NCBI RefSeq assembly: GCF_004402375.1
Contig: NZ_SOGJ01000028.1
Coordinates: 1 to 64,000 of the forward strand
Length of the DNA: 64,000 bases
Direction of reading: 5' to 3'
Origin: Cryobacterium breve
GTDB lineage: Bacteria; Actinomycetota; Actinomycetes; Actinomycetales; Microbacteriaceae
This document shows, piece after piece, positions 1-11,203 of the stretch. Under the pieces are notes generated by a model, which was not told the DNA's origin, searched no databases, and worked only from the letters and a program-made list of their open reading frames with translations. Numbering within the stretch: the stretch's first letter is position 1; every line of letters starts with the position of its first letter. The position numbers were made by a program, and so were the translations under genes.

Positions 1-64
1 CCCCTTGGTACTCATGGACGAACTCGCGGATCTCCGCCGCGTTGAACCCCGGGCTGATCGACAT
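1..64 (-). CDS. 5' end of an unidentified protein, cut by the window edge
   Basis: Only the first 21 codons are visible. The ATG at 64 is preceded by a strong AGGAGG ribosome binding site (positions 72-77 on the plus strand), so the start is convincing although the gene runs off the left edge. The visible residues begin MSISPGFNAAEIREFV and carry no motif I can assign. The leader contains a Crp/GlxR-type palindrome. No function is proposed. Confidence 0.6.
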   Translation of the reverse strand, partial: MSISPGFNAAEIREFVHEYQG

Positions 65-80
65 TCCCTTGCCTCCTACT

Positions 81-102
81 GCTTGTGAAGTGACTCACAA
101 GC
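81..102. promoter_or_regulatory. Crp/GlxR-type operator palindrome
   Basis: A perfect 8-bp inverted repeat, GCTTGTGA and TCACAAGC, is separated by 6 nt (AGTGAC). It contains the Crp-family consensus TGTGA-N6-TCACA without mismatch. It lies 17 nt upstream of the ATG at 64, next to the ribosome binding site, a position that suggests repression of the minus-strand gene. Binding by a cAMP-responsive GlxR/Crp homologue is an inference from the consensus. Confidence 0.6.
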
Positions 103-145
103 AGCTTGACGCAGAGGGATTTCGCCCGAATCGGGGTGACAGCGG

Positions 146-168
146 CAAAATCTTCGTCGAATTGGTTA
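146..168. repeat. Solitary arm of the 87-bp palindromic element
   Basis: These 23 bases match the right arm of the element at 43650-43736 at 21 of 23 positions (core TCGTCGAATTGG). No matching left arm is found at the expected distance, so this is at best a degraded or partial copy. Confidence 0.45.
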
Positions 169-716
169 GCGCGGAGTTCAGAAATGCGGGCGGCGGGCGG
201 ATGCGGCGGCGGGATCAAGCAACTGCGGATCATGCTCGTCGAGTCACTCCTGCGGGAGTGCCTGGAAATCGACGGCGAGAAAATTCTGACCGCGTCCGAT
301 CGCATCCTTCTCGGGGCCGAGCAAAATTGTGAGGCGAAGGGGCGTTCTCCCGCACCATGGATGCGGAGGACCTCCTCGTCGTGCTTCGGCTGTTTCTGAC
401 CTCTCCGTGGCTTCTGACGAAGCCGCTGCAACAGCTCGTGCAGCTCGTGCAGCTCGATCTGGTCGAGAAGCTGATCGACCGGCTGCTCCGAAGTGGCCTG
501 GTGCCCCGGGAAGGGCAGGAATGCATCCTCATCGACGTTGGCGGTGTCATGGACCGAGCCAGATGGGAGCTCAACCGTTCTCAGCGCGAGGCAGCGGATG
601 CGCCGAGCGACTCAGTAGGCCGTCACGGCTGGGCGCAGGGCCGCTTTCACGGAGTCGCTGAGGTCGCGCCGAAAATAGTCCTGTGCCCGCCGCGCGGTTG
701 CGAGTACAGTCGGGCC

Positions 717-1511
717 ATGAAACTCCGAACCCGTGTCGTGTCCAGCGTCATCGTTGCCGTTCTCGCCGCCTCGGGGGTGCTAGCTGCGGGTGCCCTTCCG
801 GCATCCGCCGCGCCCACGGCCCCGGTCAACAAATACGTCGCCCTGGGCGACTCCTATGCGGCCGGGCAGGGTGGCGGTGGCTACGCGGACAGCTGCCTGC
901 AGAGCCCGTACGGCTACCCGGCTCTCCTCGATGCGGTGAAGGGCACCAACCTCCTACGGAACGTCAGCTGCAGCCTGGCCACGACAGGGGATGTCACCAC
1001 CACGCAGCTGTCGTCCCTGAACCGGGGGACCACCCTGGTGACGCTGACGGTGGGCGGCAATGACCTGAATGTGGCCGGGGTGGCGGCGGTGTGCGCCTCC
1101 GCAGATCCGGTGGCGTGCGGGAATGCCATCTCCACCGCCGGAGCCCTCCTCTATTCCGGTGAACTGGCAGCGCGCCTGGCCACCACGTACTCCCAGGTCG
1201 CGGCGGCCGCCCCGAAGGCCCACGTGGTCGTCACCGGCTACCCGCTGTTATTCGCCCCCTCGGCCGACCCGCTCATCGCCCAGCTCAACGAAGCCACGAT
1301 GGCGCTGAACGAGACCATCCAGGGCGTCGTGGCCCAGGCCCAGTCAACCCGACCGAACTCCAGCATCGAATACGTCGATGTGTCCGCGGCCTTCGCAGGC
1401 CACGCCATCGGCAACGTCGACTCGTGGGTCAACTTCACCGGCCCGGATGCTTTCCACCCGACGCCCGCCGGCTACCAAGCCTATGCGGAGGCTATCCAGG
1501 TGGCTCTCTAG
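717..1511 (+). CDS. Secreted SGNH/GDSL-family esterase or lipase
   Basis: This encodes 264 residues starting at ATG 717. The start was chosen because it begins a classic Sec signal peptide (KLRTR, then a hydrophobic stretch, then ASAA near residue 28). The longer open frame upstream looks non-coding. SGNH-hydrolase blocks appear in order: block I GDSYAAG just after the signal, with the nucleophile Ser; a GGND block (TVGGNDL) in the middle; and the C-terminal DAFHPT block with the catalytic Asp/His. Its length fits secreted actinobacterial GDSL lipases, which hydrolyse ester bonds of lipids or acetylated sugars outside the cell. The exact substrate cannot be read from sequence. It stands alone and converges on the GH65 operon. 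Confidence 0.85.
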   Translation: MKLRTRVVSSVIVAVLAASGVLAAGALPASAAPTAPVNKYVALGDSYAAGQGGGGYADSCLQSPYGYPALLDAVKGTNLLRNVSCSLATTGDVTTTQLSSLNRGTTLVTLTVGGNDLNVAGVAAVCASADPVACGNAISTAGALLYSGELAARLATTYSQVAAAAPKAHVVVTGYPLLFAPSADPLIAQLNEATMALNETIQGVVAQAQSTRPNSSIEYVDVSAAFAGHAIGNVDSWVNFTGPDAFHPTPAGYQAYAEAIQVAL

Positions 1512-1627
1512 CGCGGCGGTGCACCCGAGGCCCGGTAGTCGACGCCCGGTTTCGCGCCCGGGCCCGTTCCCGGCCGGGGCGCGCCGAACCTAGGTCAGGC
1601 TTCCTGCCGGAGTGCGGGTGTCCGGAG

Positions 1628-4135
1628 TTAGTCGTTCGGCTCCAGGAACTCCGCGGTGTGCGCGATCGTCGGGATCGACGACGTGATGACGGTGCCGTCG
1701 GCCCGTCGACCGCCCTCAACCAGCTCCCGCGACGGTGATCCCGCGTCGCGCGGGCCCTGGTGGGCCAGCGGAACGGTGACGGGCAGGCCCATCCGCACGA
1801 TGACGGAGACGCCGCGCACGGCCAACATGACGTCGACACCCTCTTCGACCGTGAGGTTGACCTCGGTCTGCCGAACGTCCACGCGCAGTCGGGTGCCCCG
1901 CAGAGTGACGCGGAAGGTTAGTGCCTCCCAGGTCTCGGGCAGACGCGGGTCGAGGGTGATTTTGCCGCCGTGGTCGCGCATTCCGCCGAAGCCGTAGACG
2001 AGCGCACTCCAGACACCGCCGGCGGATGCGACGTGCACGCCGTCCGCCGCGTTGTGGTGCAGGTCGGCGAGGTCGACGAACAGGCCCGAGGTGAAGTACT
2101 TGAGCGCGAGCTCGTGGTAGCCGACCTCGGCCGCGATGATCGATTGCACGACGTCCGACAGGGTCGAGTCACCCGTGGTGATCGGGTCGTAGTAGTCGAA
2201 GTCGGCGCGTTTCTGCTCCGCCGTGAACTCGTCGCCCTGCAACAGGAGCGCGAGAACGACATCCGCCTGCTTGAGAACCTGGAAGCGGTAGATCACGAGG
2301 GGGTGGTAGTGCAGCAGAAGGGGACGGTTGGCCGGCGGCGTCTGTGACAGGTCCCAGCGTTCCTTCTCCAGGAACTGGGCATCCTGCGGATGGATGCCCA
2401 GGGTCGTGTCGAACGGAATGTGCATCGCTTCCGCGGCGAACGACCACTCGATGATCTCGGCCTCGTCGAGTCCGAGACGGGCGACCATGAAGTCGTAGGA
2501 GGCGATGTCGACCTCGCGCAGCCGGCGCACGCCCTTGACTGCGGCCCGCAGGTTCGACCGGGCCATGATGTTCGTGTACAGATTGTCGTTGACGACGGTG
2601 GTGTACTCGTCGGGCCCCGTGACGCCGTGGATGTGGAAGACGTCGTTGCCGTTGCCGCGCCAGAAGCCGAGGTCGGCCCACATGCGGGCCGTCTCCACCA
2701 GGATGTCGATTGCCTCGCGGGAGAGGAAGTCCTCGTCGCCGGTTGCCGACACGTACTGGGTGAGTGCATAGGCGATGTCGGCGTCGATGTGGTACTGCGC
2801 GGTGCCGGCGGCGTAGTACGCCGACGACTCCAGGCCGTTGATCGTGCGCCACGGGAACAGTGCGCCGAGCTGGTTCAGCTCGGTGGCCCGCGCGCGGGCG
2901 TGATCGAGCATGGCGTGCCGGAACCGCAGCGCGTTGCGCGCGGCGTTCGGCGACGTGTAGGTCAGGAACGGGAGCACGTACACTTCCGTGTCCCAGAAGT
3001 AGTGGCCGCCGTAGCCGGAGCCGGACACGCCCTTTGCGGACACGCCCTGACCGTCGGCCCGCATGGAGGCCTGGGCGAGCTGGAAGAAGTTCCAGCGGGT
3101 GGCCTGCTGCAGGGCAGGCTGGCCGGCGAGTTCGACATCCGTTCGCGCCCAGAAAGCGGTGAGCCAGTCGCGCTGCTCGGCGACGTAGTGCTCGGTTCCG
3201 GCCGCGACGGCGCGGTCGAGCGTGCGGTCGCACCGGTCGGCGAGTTCGTGTGTGGGCACGCCCGTGGACGTGTGGTAGCTGAGCGTCTTGGTCAGGCGGA
3301 TGGACTGGCCTTGCTTGGCCTTGATGCGGTAGACGTGCTTGGCGATGTCGTCACCGATGTGAGAGGCCTCGTCGTACTCGTTGAGCGTCTCCAGCTGATG
3401 GTCCGCGGCGCAGGCGATGGTCATGCCCGAGTTCGTGCAGCGAAAACCGAGGATGTAACGACCATCGGATGCCCGCTTGAAGCGGGGACGCAGCACCCGG
3501 TCGGTGAAGGACTCGGCCTTGCGGGGGTCGAAGTCCTTGCCGTTGGTGGGCTTGGGGGCGTCGTACTCGCTGATGCCGTCCTGGCGATTGAGGATCTGGC
3601 TGGAGATGACCACCGACGCGTCGGCGTCGAGCATGGTGACCTCGTATTCGAGGATCGCGAGGTGGCGTTCGGTGAACGACACCAGGCGGCGAGACTGGAT
3701 TAGCACGCGCTTGCCTGAGGGCGTGCGCCATTCAAGGGAGCGGGAGAGGATGCCGCCGGCGAAGTCGAGGCGGCGCTCATAGCTGAGCAGGTCCGCGAGG
3801 GTCAGGACGAGCGGCTCATCGTCGACGTAGATGCGGATGATCTTGGCGTCCGGCGCGTTGACGATGGTCTGCCCGACGCGCGCGAAGCCGAAGGCCTCTT
3901 CGGCATGCCGGATCGGCCAGGTCTCGTGGAAGCCGTTGATGAAGGTGCCGTGGGCGTGGCCGTCGCGGCCCTCGTCGACGTTGCCGCGCAGGCCGAGGTA
4001 GCCGTTGCCGACGGCGAACAGGGTCTCGGTGCGACCCATGTCGTCGCCGGAGAAGTCCTTTTCGACCAGGGCCCATTCGTCGATGGGGAACCGGTTGCGG
4101 TCGAGCGGGTCGGTCGTGTCTGTGTGCCGGTTCAT
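1628..4135 (-). CDS. Glycoside hydrolase family 65 disaccharide phosphorylase (kojibiose/trehalose/maltose type)
   Basis: This 835-residue protein has the full architecture of GH65: an N-terminal beta-sandwich domain beginning near WALVEKDF, a central (alpha/alpha)6 barrel and a C-terminal beta domain. The motif HGVTGPDEYT contains the expected catalytic general acid at Glu510, and FFWDTEVYVLPF-like residues (HYFWDTEVY) line the sugar site. Family members phosphorolyse alpha-glucosyl disaccharides to beta-glucose 1-phosphate plus a sugar. Kojibiose, trehalose, nigerose or maltose cannot be separated by eye. The ATG overlaps the stop of the upstream phosphoglucomutase (ATGA at 4132-4135), so the product beta-glucose 1-phosphate passes to a co-translated mutase. 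The enzyme should be cytoplasmic because no signal peptide is present. Confidence 0.92.
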   Translation of the reverse strand: MNRHTDTTDPLDRNRFPIDEWALVEKDFSGDDMGRTETLFAVGNGYLGLRGNVDEGRDGHAHGTFINGFHETWPIRHAEEAFGFARVGQTIVNAPDAKIIRIYVDDEPLVLTLADLLSYERRLDFAGGILSRSLEWRTPSGKRVLIQSRRLVSFTERHLAILEYEVTMLDADASVVISSQILNRQDGISEYDAPKPTNGKDFDPRKAESFTDRVLRPRFKRASDGRYILGFRCTNSGMTIACAADHQLETLNEYDEASHIGDDIAKHVYRIKAKQGQSIRLTKTLSYHTSTGVPTHELADRCDRTLDRAVAAGTEHYVAEQRDWLTAFWARTDVELAGQPALQQATRWNFFQLAQASMRADGQGVSAKGVSGSGYGGHYFWDTEVYVLPFLTYTSPNAARNALRFRHAMLDHARARATELNQLGALFPWRTINGLESSAYYAAGTAQYHIDADIAYALTQYVSATGDEDFLSREAIDILVETARMWADLGFWRGNGNDVFHIHGVTGPDEYTTVVNDNLYTNIMARSNLRAAVKGVRRLREVDIASYDFMVARLGLDEAEIIEWSFAAEAMHIPFDTTLGIHPQDAQFLEKERWDLSQTPPANRPLLLHYHPLVIYRFQVLKQADVVLALLLQGDEFTAEQKRADFDYYDPITTGDSTLSDVVQSIIAAEVGYHELALKYFTSGLFVDLADLHHNAADGVHVASAGGVWSALVYGFGGMRDHGGKITLDPRLPETWEALTFRVTLRGTRLRVDVRQTEVNLTVEEGVDVMLAVRGVSVIVRMGLPVTVPLAHQGPRDAGSPSRELVEGGRRADGTVITSSIPTIAHTAEFLEPND

Positions 4136-4911
4136 GCCCCGGCCTCCGTTTCGGCGTTGGGGAGAAGGTCGTGCAGGTCAGGCACGACGACGTCGGCGCC
4201 GGCGTCGAGCAGGGTCTGCGTGCCCACGCCGCGGTCCACGCCGAGCACGAGGCCGAAGTTACCGCTGCGACCGGCCTGGATGCCCGAATGCGCGTCTTCG
4301 ACGACGACGCATTGGGAGGCGTTGAGGCCGAGCAGCGCGGCGCCGAGCTCATAGGTGTCGGGGGCCGGCTTGCCGGCCAGTCCGCGCTCGGCGGACAGCA
4401 GGCCGTCGACGACGATCTCGAAGCGACCACGGATGCCGGCGGCCGCGAGGGTCTTCTCCCCGTTGCGTGAACTGGTCACGACGGCCACTAAGAGCCCGGC
4501 AGCCACGACGTAGTCGAGGAACTCGATCGACCCAGGGTACGGGGTCACGCCGTCTTCGGCGAGGGTCTCGTTGAACGCCTCATTCTTGCGGTTGCCGAGG
4601 CCGCAGACCGTGTTCAGCTCGGGGCCATCCTCCGGTTCGCCGTCAGGCAGGAGGATGCCGCGTGAGTCGAGCAGGGAGCGCACGCCGTCGTAGCGGGGTT
4701 TGCCGTCGATGTACCGGAAGTAGTCGGCGTCGCTGTAAGAGGGGCTCACCCCCTGCTCCTCGAGGAAGGGCGTGAATAAGCGCGACCACGCGGCCATGTG
4801 CACATCGGCTGTGGGCGTCAGTACCCCGTCGAGGTCGAAGAGTACGCCGCGGAGGGACAGGAGCCGGTCGCGCGTTTCCGCGCGCGACAGGGGAGATCGC
4901 GTAGAAGTCAT
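4132..4911 (-). CDS. pgmB: Beta-phosphoglucomutase, HAD superfamily
   Basis: The protein has 259 residues. HAD motif I is GVLFDLDGVLTP (nucleophile and acid/base Asp pair), motif II is VVTSSRNG, motif III uses the Lys of GLAGKPAPD, and motif IV is VVVEDAHSGIQAG. The cap carries DYFRYIDGKPRYDGV, resembling the substrate loop of beta-phosphoglucomutases. It converts beta-glucose 1-phosphate to glucose 6-phosphate. It is first in a two-gene operon and overlaps the GH65 phosphorylase start by 4 nt, so assignment to this pathway is firm. Some GH65-linked HAD proteins act as trehalose- or kojibiose-pathway mutases, which is the same chemistry. Confidence 0.9.
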   Translation of the reverse strand: MTSTRSPLSRAETRDRLLSLRGVLFDLDGVLTPTADVHMAAWSRLFTPFLEEQGVSPSYSDADYFRYIDGKPRYDGVRSLLDSRGILLPDGEPEDGPELNTVCGLGNRKNEAFNETLAEDGVTPYPGSIEFLDYVVAAGLLVAVVTSSRNGEKTLAAAGIRGRFEIVVDGLLSAERGLAGKPAPDTYELGAALLGLNASQCVVVEDAHSGIQAGRSGNFGLVLGVDRGVGTQTLLDAGADVVVPDLHDLLPNAETEAGA

Positions 4912-5239
4912 TGCTGGTGCCTTGTTCGGTAGGTCCTCAGACGTGGAGTCTGATCGGTCAAAGGGTCACGATCTCGATCGGGGGAAATCGTCGTGATGTG
5001 CGCCAACGCGGCGAGAACGCGATTGACGACGATGCGGACCAGGTCTAGGGCTGCATTCGCCTGAATACACCCACGATCCTATGCCCCCACGCCACTGCGC
5101 TCTTTTTCCGGCCGGCACCACCGGGTCGGCGTCCGTGGCGCGCCTGTTCGACCAGATCGGCCTGGCGTCCGCCGCACTGCTCGCCGTCTCGGTCGCCGGG
5201 CTCGGCCGTGGCCCGGAAACAGCCCGGTACGATTGTCCG
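4912..5239. other. Divergent intergenic region between pgmB and the Ig-like protein gene
   Basis: No gene is supported here. On the pgmB side there is a short inverted repeat, TCAGAC-GTGGA-GTCTGA (4937-4953), that could be an operator for the sugar operon. On the right, TACGAT (5228-5233) sits 6 nt before the ATG at 5240 and looks like the -10 box of a leaderless promoter. The remainder shows nothing I can name. Confidence 0.45.
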
Positions 5240-6703
5240 ATGAGCCGCGAACCACACGGGAGCCCGGCGTCGGCCGCGCCGACGGAGTCCTCGCGCTCCG
5301 CTCGAACAGCAGGTCGGCGCTTCACCCGGCTGTTCTCGGTCACGATCGCGGTGCTCGTGCTGCTGGTGGCCGGTCTCGCGGCGGCCAATTTCAGCCAGGG
5401 ACCCCGCCTGGCCTCGGCTGAGATCAACCTCGACGCCTCCGTCGCCCGCGGCAACCCCCGACTGCTGCTCACCGCCAACCTGCCGCTCGCCGAGGTCGCG
5501 GCCGGCCAGGTCTCGGTGAGCCCGGCCACCGAGGTCTCCACCAGCGTCAACGACCGCGCGCTCACGGTGGAGTTCGCGGGAATACTGCGCTACAACACTG
5601 TTTATACAGTGACGGTGACGGATGTCGCGGGCACGTCCCAGAGCGCCACCTCCACTTTGGAATACAAGTTCACGACCCCGGACATCGATATCTATGCGCT
5701 GCAGCGCGAGCGCCGACTGGGCGACTCCGGTGTGAAGCTGCCCGACACCGTGCGCCGCACGACCCTACTGGGACGCGGTGACGGTGACGTCGTGTTCAGC
5801 GCCCCGCGCATCCAGCAGTACGTGGCCCTGGAATCCCACCTCGCGGCCGTCACGCTGGGCGACGACGATGCCGCCACCCTCGAGGTGGTCTCGTTCGCGG
5901 GCGGGGACAACGTACAGGTGCCGCTGCCGGGTGCCGGGACAATCGAGAACCTGCGGGCTTCCCCGTCGAAATACCTGATCGCCTACACCTTCACCAGCGG
6001 CCCGGATGCCCAGGGCCGCCGCCATGACCGCACCCCCTTCGTGTACGACCTGACCGAGTACTCGGGCCTGCCGGTCGAAGTCACCGGGGTGGACGACCTG
6101 CCTATGGCGGTCATGGACCTGGTATTCGTGCCGGATTCCACCACCCTCGTCGTGCAGAAATCCGAGCTGAGCATGTTCCTCGTTGACATGCTCGGCGACG
6201 CCGTGCTGACCCCCCTGGGCCAGCATGCGGAGCTGCGCGATTTCGTGCCCGGAACCCGCGCGCTCGTTGTCGCCGACCCGAACGAGGGCGCCACCATCGA
6301 CCTCGCCGATGGGTCCGTGACCACCCTCGACCTCGCACCCAGCCTGCTCGACCGGAGCGCCTACCCCGGCAAGGTCGTGCTGCTGAACGAGCAGGGGCGC
6401 TACGCCCGCCTATTCCTGCAGGAGACCACGGGCATCAACCAGCTGGCGTCCCTGATCGCCGTCACCGACCCCGACGACTCGAGTGTGGCATTCGCGCCCG
6501 CGTCGGAGTCGTCCAGCGTGCGGGATTTCTGCGTCTCCCCGAACGGCCAGTACCTCGCCGTTGAGACGATCCCTGCCGCCGGCCTCGCCGATGAGTATCC
6601 GACCCTCGCCGCGTTCTCGGGCATGACGACCACCCTCGTCGACCTCGACCGCGGCACGAGCAGCCGAAGTGTGTCCGGTTTTCTTCCTGACTGGTGTGGT
6701 TAA
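5240..6703 (+). CDS. Membrane-anchored protein with Ig-like and beta-propeller-like regions, function unknown
   Basis: This 487-residue protein begins at ATG 5240. That start leaves a short basic N-terminus (GRRFTRLF) followed by one transmembrane helix at about residues 31-49. There is no Shine-Dalgarno, but a TACGAT -10 box ends 6 nt upstream, so the mRNA is probably leaderless. Residues about 60-150 resemble a bacterial Ig-like domain (YNTVYTVTVTD, ending in YKFTTPD). The remaining 330 residues alternate short strands and Asp-rich turns like a WD40/YVTN-type propeller. The bulk should lie outside the membrane. It has no recognisable catalytic motif and no operon partner, so function is unassigned. 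Confidence 0.7.
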   Translation: MSREPHGSPASAAPTESSRSARTAGRRFTRLFSVTIAVLVLLVAGLAAANFSQGPRLASAEINLDASVARGNPRLLLTANLPLAEVAAGQVSVSPATEVSTSVNDRALTVEFAGILRYNTVYTVTVTDVAGTSQSATSTLEYKFTTPDIDIYALQRERRLGDSGVKLPDTVRRTTLLGRGDGDVVFSAPRIQQYVALESHLAAVTLGDDDAATLEVVSFAGGDNVQVPLPGAGTIENLRASPSKYLIAYTFTSGPDAQGRRHDRTPFVYDLTEYSGLPVEVTGVDDLPMAVMDLVFVPDSTTLVVQKSELSMFLVDMLGDAVLTPLGQHAELRDFVPGTRALVVADPNEGATIDLADGSVTTLDLAPSLLDRSAYPGKVVLLNEQGRYARLFLQETTGINQLASLIAVTDPDDSSVAFAPASESSSVRDFCVSPNGQYLAVETIPAAGLADEYPTLAAFSGMTTTLVDLDRGTSSRSVSGFLPDWCG

Positions 6704-6778
6704 CCGACGGATGCCGCCACACACCTCCGACACATGGTTCCCTTCCTCTAGCGCGACCGAGCCGAAACACCACAAGAT

Positions 6779-7807
6779 ATGCATATGAGCCAGACCACCG
6801 CTGTGCGGCCCGTAGCTGCACGTCGGAGGCCCGGTCGGGGCCTCTACGTCGGCCTCATCATCATCGGGATCCTCACCCTGCTCCGGGCCTTCGCCCCGGC
6901 GCCTCCCGCCGACAGCCTCGCAGACACAGCCCGGGATTTCGTCACTCTGTCGATCAGCGTGGTCATCGAGTCGCTGCCGTTCGTCTTCCTCGGCATCGTG
7001 CTCTCGATCGGGGTTCAGATCTGGCTGCCCGAGGGGTTCCTGCTCCGGCGACTGCCGAAGAACGTGGTCGCGCGCCGGGTCGTGCTCTCCTTGCTGGGAA
7101 TGCTGCTTCCCGTCTGCGAATGCGGCAACGTGCCGCTCGCCCGCGGCCTGATCGCCAAGGGCCTCACGGTCGGGGAATCGATGACATTCCTCTTCGCCGC
7201 GCCGATCCTGAACCCCGTCACCATCATCACAACCCAGCAGGCGTTCGGCTGGGACGGTGGCATCCTCGCCTGGCGAATCGCCGGCGGCTTCCTGATCGCC
7301 AACCTGATCGGCTACATCTACAGCCGGCATCCGAAACCTGAGTCCCTGCTCACTCCCCGATTCCGGGAAGCCTGCGCTCTCGGGGACGGCCACAATGCGG
7401 CCGATGGGAAGGCACGGCGCAGTGCGGCGCTGTTCACCAAGGAGACCAGCGCGATGCTCCCGGCGCTCTTCATCGGCGCGGGCCTGGCCGGGCTGATCCA
7501 GACCGCCGTCTCCCGCGACGTGCTCGTGACACTCGGCAGCAACCCGGTGTGGTCGGTTCTGGCGCTGATGGGGCTGGCGTTCGTGGTGTCGATCTGCTCC
7601 AACGTCGACGCCTTCTTCATCCTTTCCTTCGGCGCGACCTTCCTCCCCGGCGCGATTGTGGCCTTCCTGGTCTTCGGCCCGATGATCGACATCAAGATGC
7701 TGGCCCTCCTGCGCACGACCTTCACGGCGAAGACCCTCGTGCAACTCACCCTGATTGTGGCGCTCTGTTCCGCGGTGCTCGGATTGGCGATCAACTATGC
7801 CGTTTAG
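6779..7807 (+). CDS. Predicted permease of the YraQ/DUF318 family (COG0701)
   Basis: This encodes 342 residues with about eight hydrophobic helices. The family signature LLPVCECGNVPLARGLIAKG lies in the N-terminal half, and the second half contains SICSNVDAFFILSFGATF, a duplicated version with the same small/polar pattern. COG0701 permeases have been linked to metal or organo-arsenical export and to zinc homeostasis in various bacteria; the substrate here is unknown. Two in-frame ATGs (6779 and 6785) lie in the palindrome ATATGCATAT, and neither has a clear ribosome binding site. The gene overlaps the TIGR03943-type partner by 11 nt, so the two are co-translated. Confidence 0.82.
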   Translation: MHMSQTTAVRPVAARRRPGRGLYVGLIIIGILTLLRAFAPAPPADSLADTARDFVTLSISVVIESLPFVFLGIVLSIGVQIWLPEGFLLRRLPKNVVARRVVLSLLGMLLPVCECGNVPLARGLIAKGLTVGESMTFLFAAPILNPVTIITTQQAFGWDGGILAWRIAGGFLIANLIGYIYSRHPKPESLLTPRFREACALGDGHNAADGKARRSAALFTKETSAMLPALFIGAGLAGLIQTAVSRDVLVTLGSNPVWSVLALMGLAFVVSICSNVDAFFILSFGATFLPGAIVAFLVFGPMIDIKMLALLRTTFTAKTLVQLTLIVALCSAVLGLAINYAV

Positions 7808-8555
7808 ACGTCTTCTGCGACGCTGGCAGGGCGCGCTCCTCAGCGTGGTCGGCATCGTGGCAACGGTCTGGCTGGGATTCAGTGGGCAGCTCGGCCTCTA
7901 CATCCACCCCCGCTACTTCGTGTTCACCCTGGTCATGGCGTTCATCGCCGGGGTGCTCGTGGTGGTCGCGTTCGCCCTCCTTCCGGCCACCGAGCACGAG
8001 CACGCACTACCCGATGACGACCAGGGACGCTGGGCGTGGCTCTGGTCGGCCGGCAGTATCCTGCTTATCGCCTCGGCCACGGTGGGGCTCCTGGTGCTGC
8101 CGCCGGCGACCCTGACCACGGCCACGGTCGCCAAACGCGACCTCAACGGCTCGACATCAAACCTGACGCAGAGCGAGGCGAGCGACCTCGTCGGCGGCGA
8201 CTACTCCTCCTTCACCGTGCGGGACTGGTCTTCACTGCTGCGCCAGGGTGCCGGCGAAGATTTCTTCGCCGACAAGACCGCCACGGTGACCGGTTTCGTC
8301 ACCCCCGACACGAGTGACCCGGAGAACGTGTTCTTCCTGGCCCGGTTCGTGGTGGCCTGCTGCGCGGTCGACGCGCAGCCGGTCGGCATCCCCGTTTATT
8401 ACCCCGGCTGGCAGGACGAGTACCCGATCGACAGCTGGGTGTCGATCGAGAGCGGCTTCGACACCAACCCGAGCATCAGCAGCGAGGAGGCCATCGCCCT
8501 CGTCCCGAGCGAGATCACGCCCACCGACCAGCCTGCCGAGCCATACGTGTACTGA
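7797..8555 (+). CDS. TIGR03943/DUF1980-family membrane protein, partner of the DUF318 permease
   Basis: The protein has 252 residues. The ATG at 7797 lies inside the end of the permease gene; the longer upstream frame is discarded because it overlaps the permease in another frame. Two or three N-terminal helices (about residues 8-30, 36-58 and 78-100) are followed by an extracytoplasmic domain of about 150 residues. That domain has VTGFVTPD, an ARFVVACCAVDAQPVG segment with adjacent cysteines, and GWQDEYPIDSWVSIES. This is the layout of DUF1980 proteins that are habitually encoded next to COG0701 permeases. It is probably the second subunit of the same transporter, and the Cys pair could bind metal. 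Confidence 0.8.
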   Translation: MPFRRLLRRWQGALLSVVGIVATVWLGFSGQLGLYIHPRYFVFTLVMAFIAGVLVVVAFALLPATEHEHALPDDDQGRWAWLWSAGSILLIASATVGLLVLPPATLTTATVAKRDLNGSTSNLTQSEASDLVGGDYSSFTVRDWSSLLRQGAGEDFFADKTATVTGFVTPDTSDPENVFFLARFVVACCAVDAQPVGIPVYYPGWQDEYPIDSWVSIESGFDTNPSISSEEAIALVPSEITPTDQPAEPYVY

Positions 8556-8613
8556 ATGACGTCGAGGTCGCGCACGGCGCCGGTGGACTTCGCGACCGGC
8601 CGGTGGTGAGCGG

Positions 8614-11052
<2,439 letters not shown>

Positions 11053-11203
11053 ATTGTCTGCTCCTTTGCAGGTGTGCGGCCAGAGGTGCGGCCGCCGGGG
11101 TGAGTGACTCGCCTTATGGATGAGCCCTCTGCTCCCATAGTGTCAGGTCTCTCCGACCCGGACGCGATTTGCTTACTTGACAGACATGTTCACCTGTGTG
11201 CCA

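Larger units (their letters stand above)
65..716. other. Intergenic stretch without a supportable gene
   Basis: Apart from the leader of the leftmost gene, the Crp-type palindrome and one arm of a dispersed repeat (146-168), I see no convincing gene here. The plus-strand frame that leads into the downstream esterase stays open from 357, but its residues look non-coding (runs of LVQLVQLD from a short GCAGCTCGT repeat near 430-450). No terminator or RNA gene was recognised. Confidence 0.5.

Noticed and set aside
357..716. In-frame upstream extension of the SGNH esterase
   Set aside because: The signal peptide starts exactly at 717; the extension would bury it and has non-coding composition with a short repeat.
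2390..3703. Long plus-strand frame opposite the GH65 gene
   Set aside because: It is the mirror of a real, well-conserved gene in high-GC DNA; residues are Val/Gly/Arg-rich with no motif.
4937..4953. Short inverted repeat as a defined sugar operator
   Set aside because: Arms of 6 bp are too short to assign a regulator and none is encoded nearby; it is mentioned only within the intergenic entry.
6410..7855. Long minus-strand frame opposite the permease pair
   Set aside because: Composition is dominated by Asp, His, Arg and Glu, typical of antisense frames; both plus-strand genes have clear family motifs.
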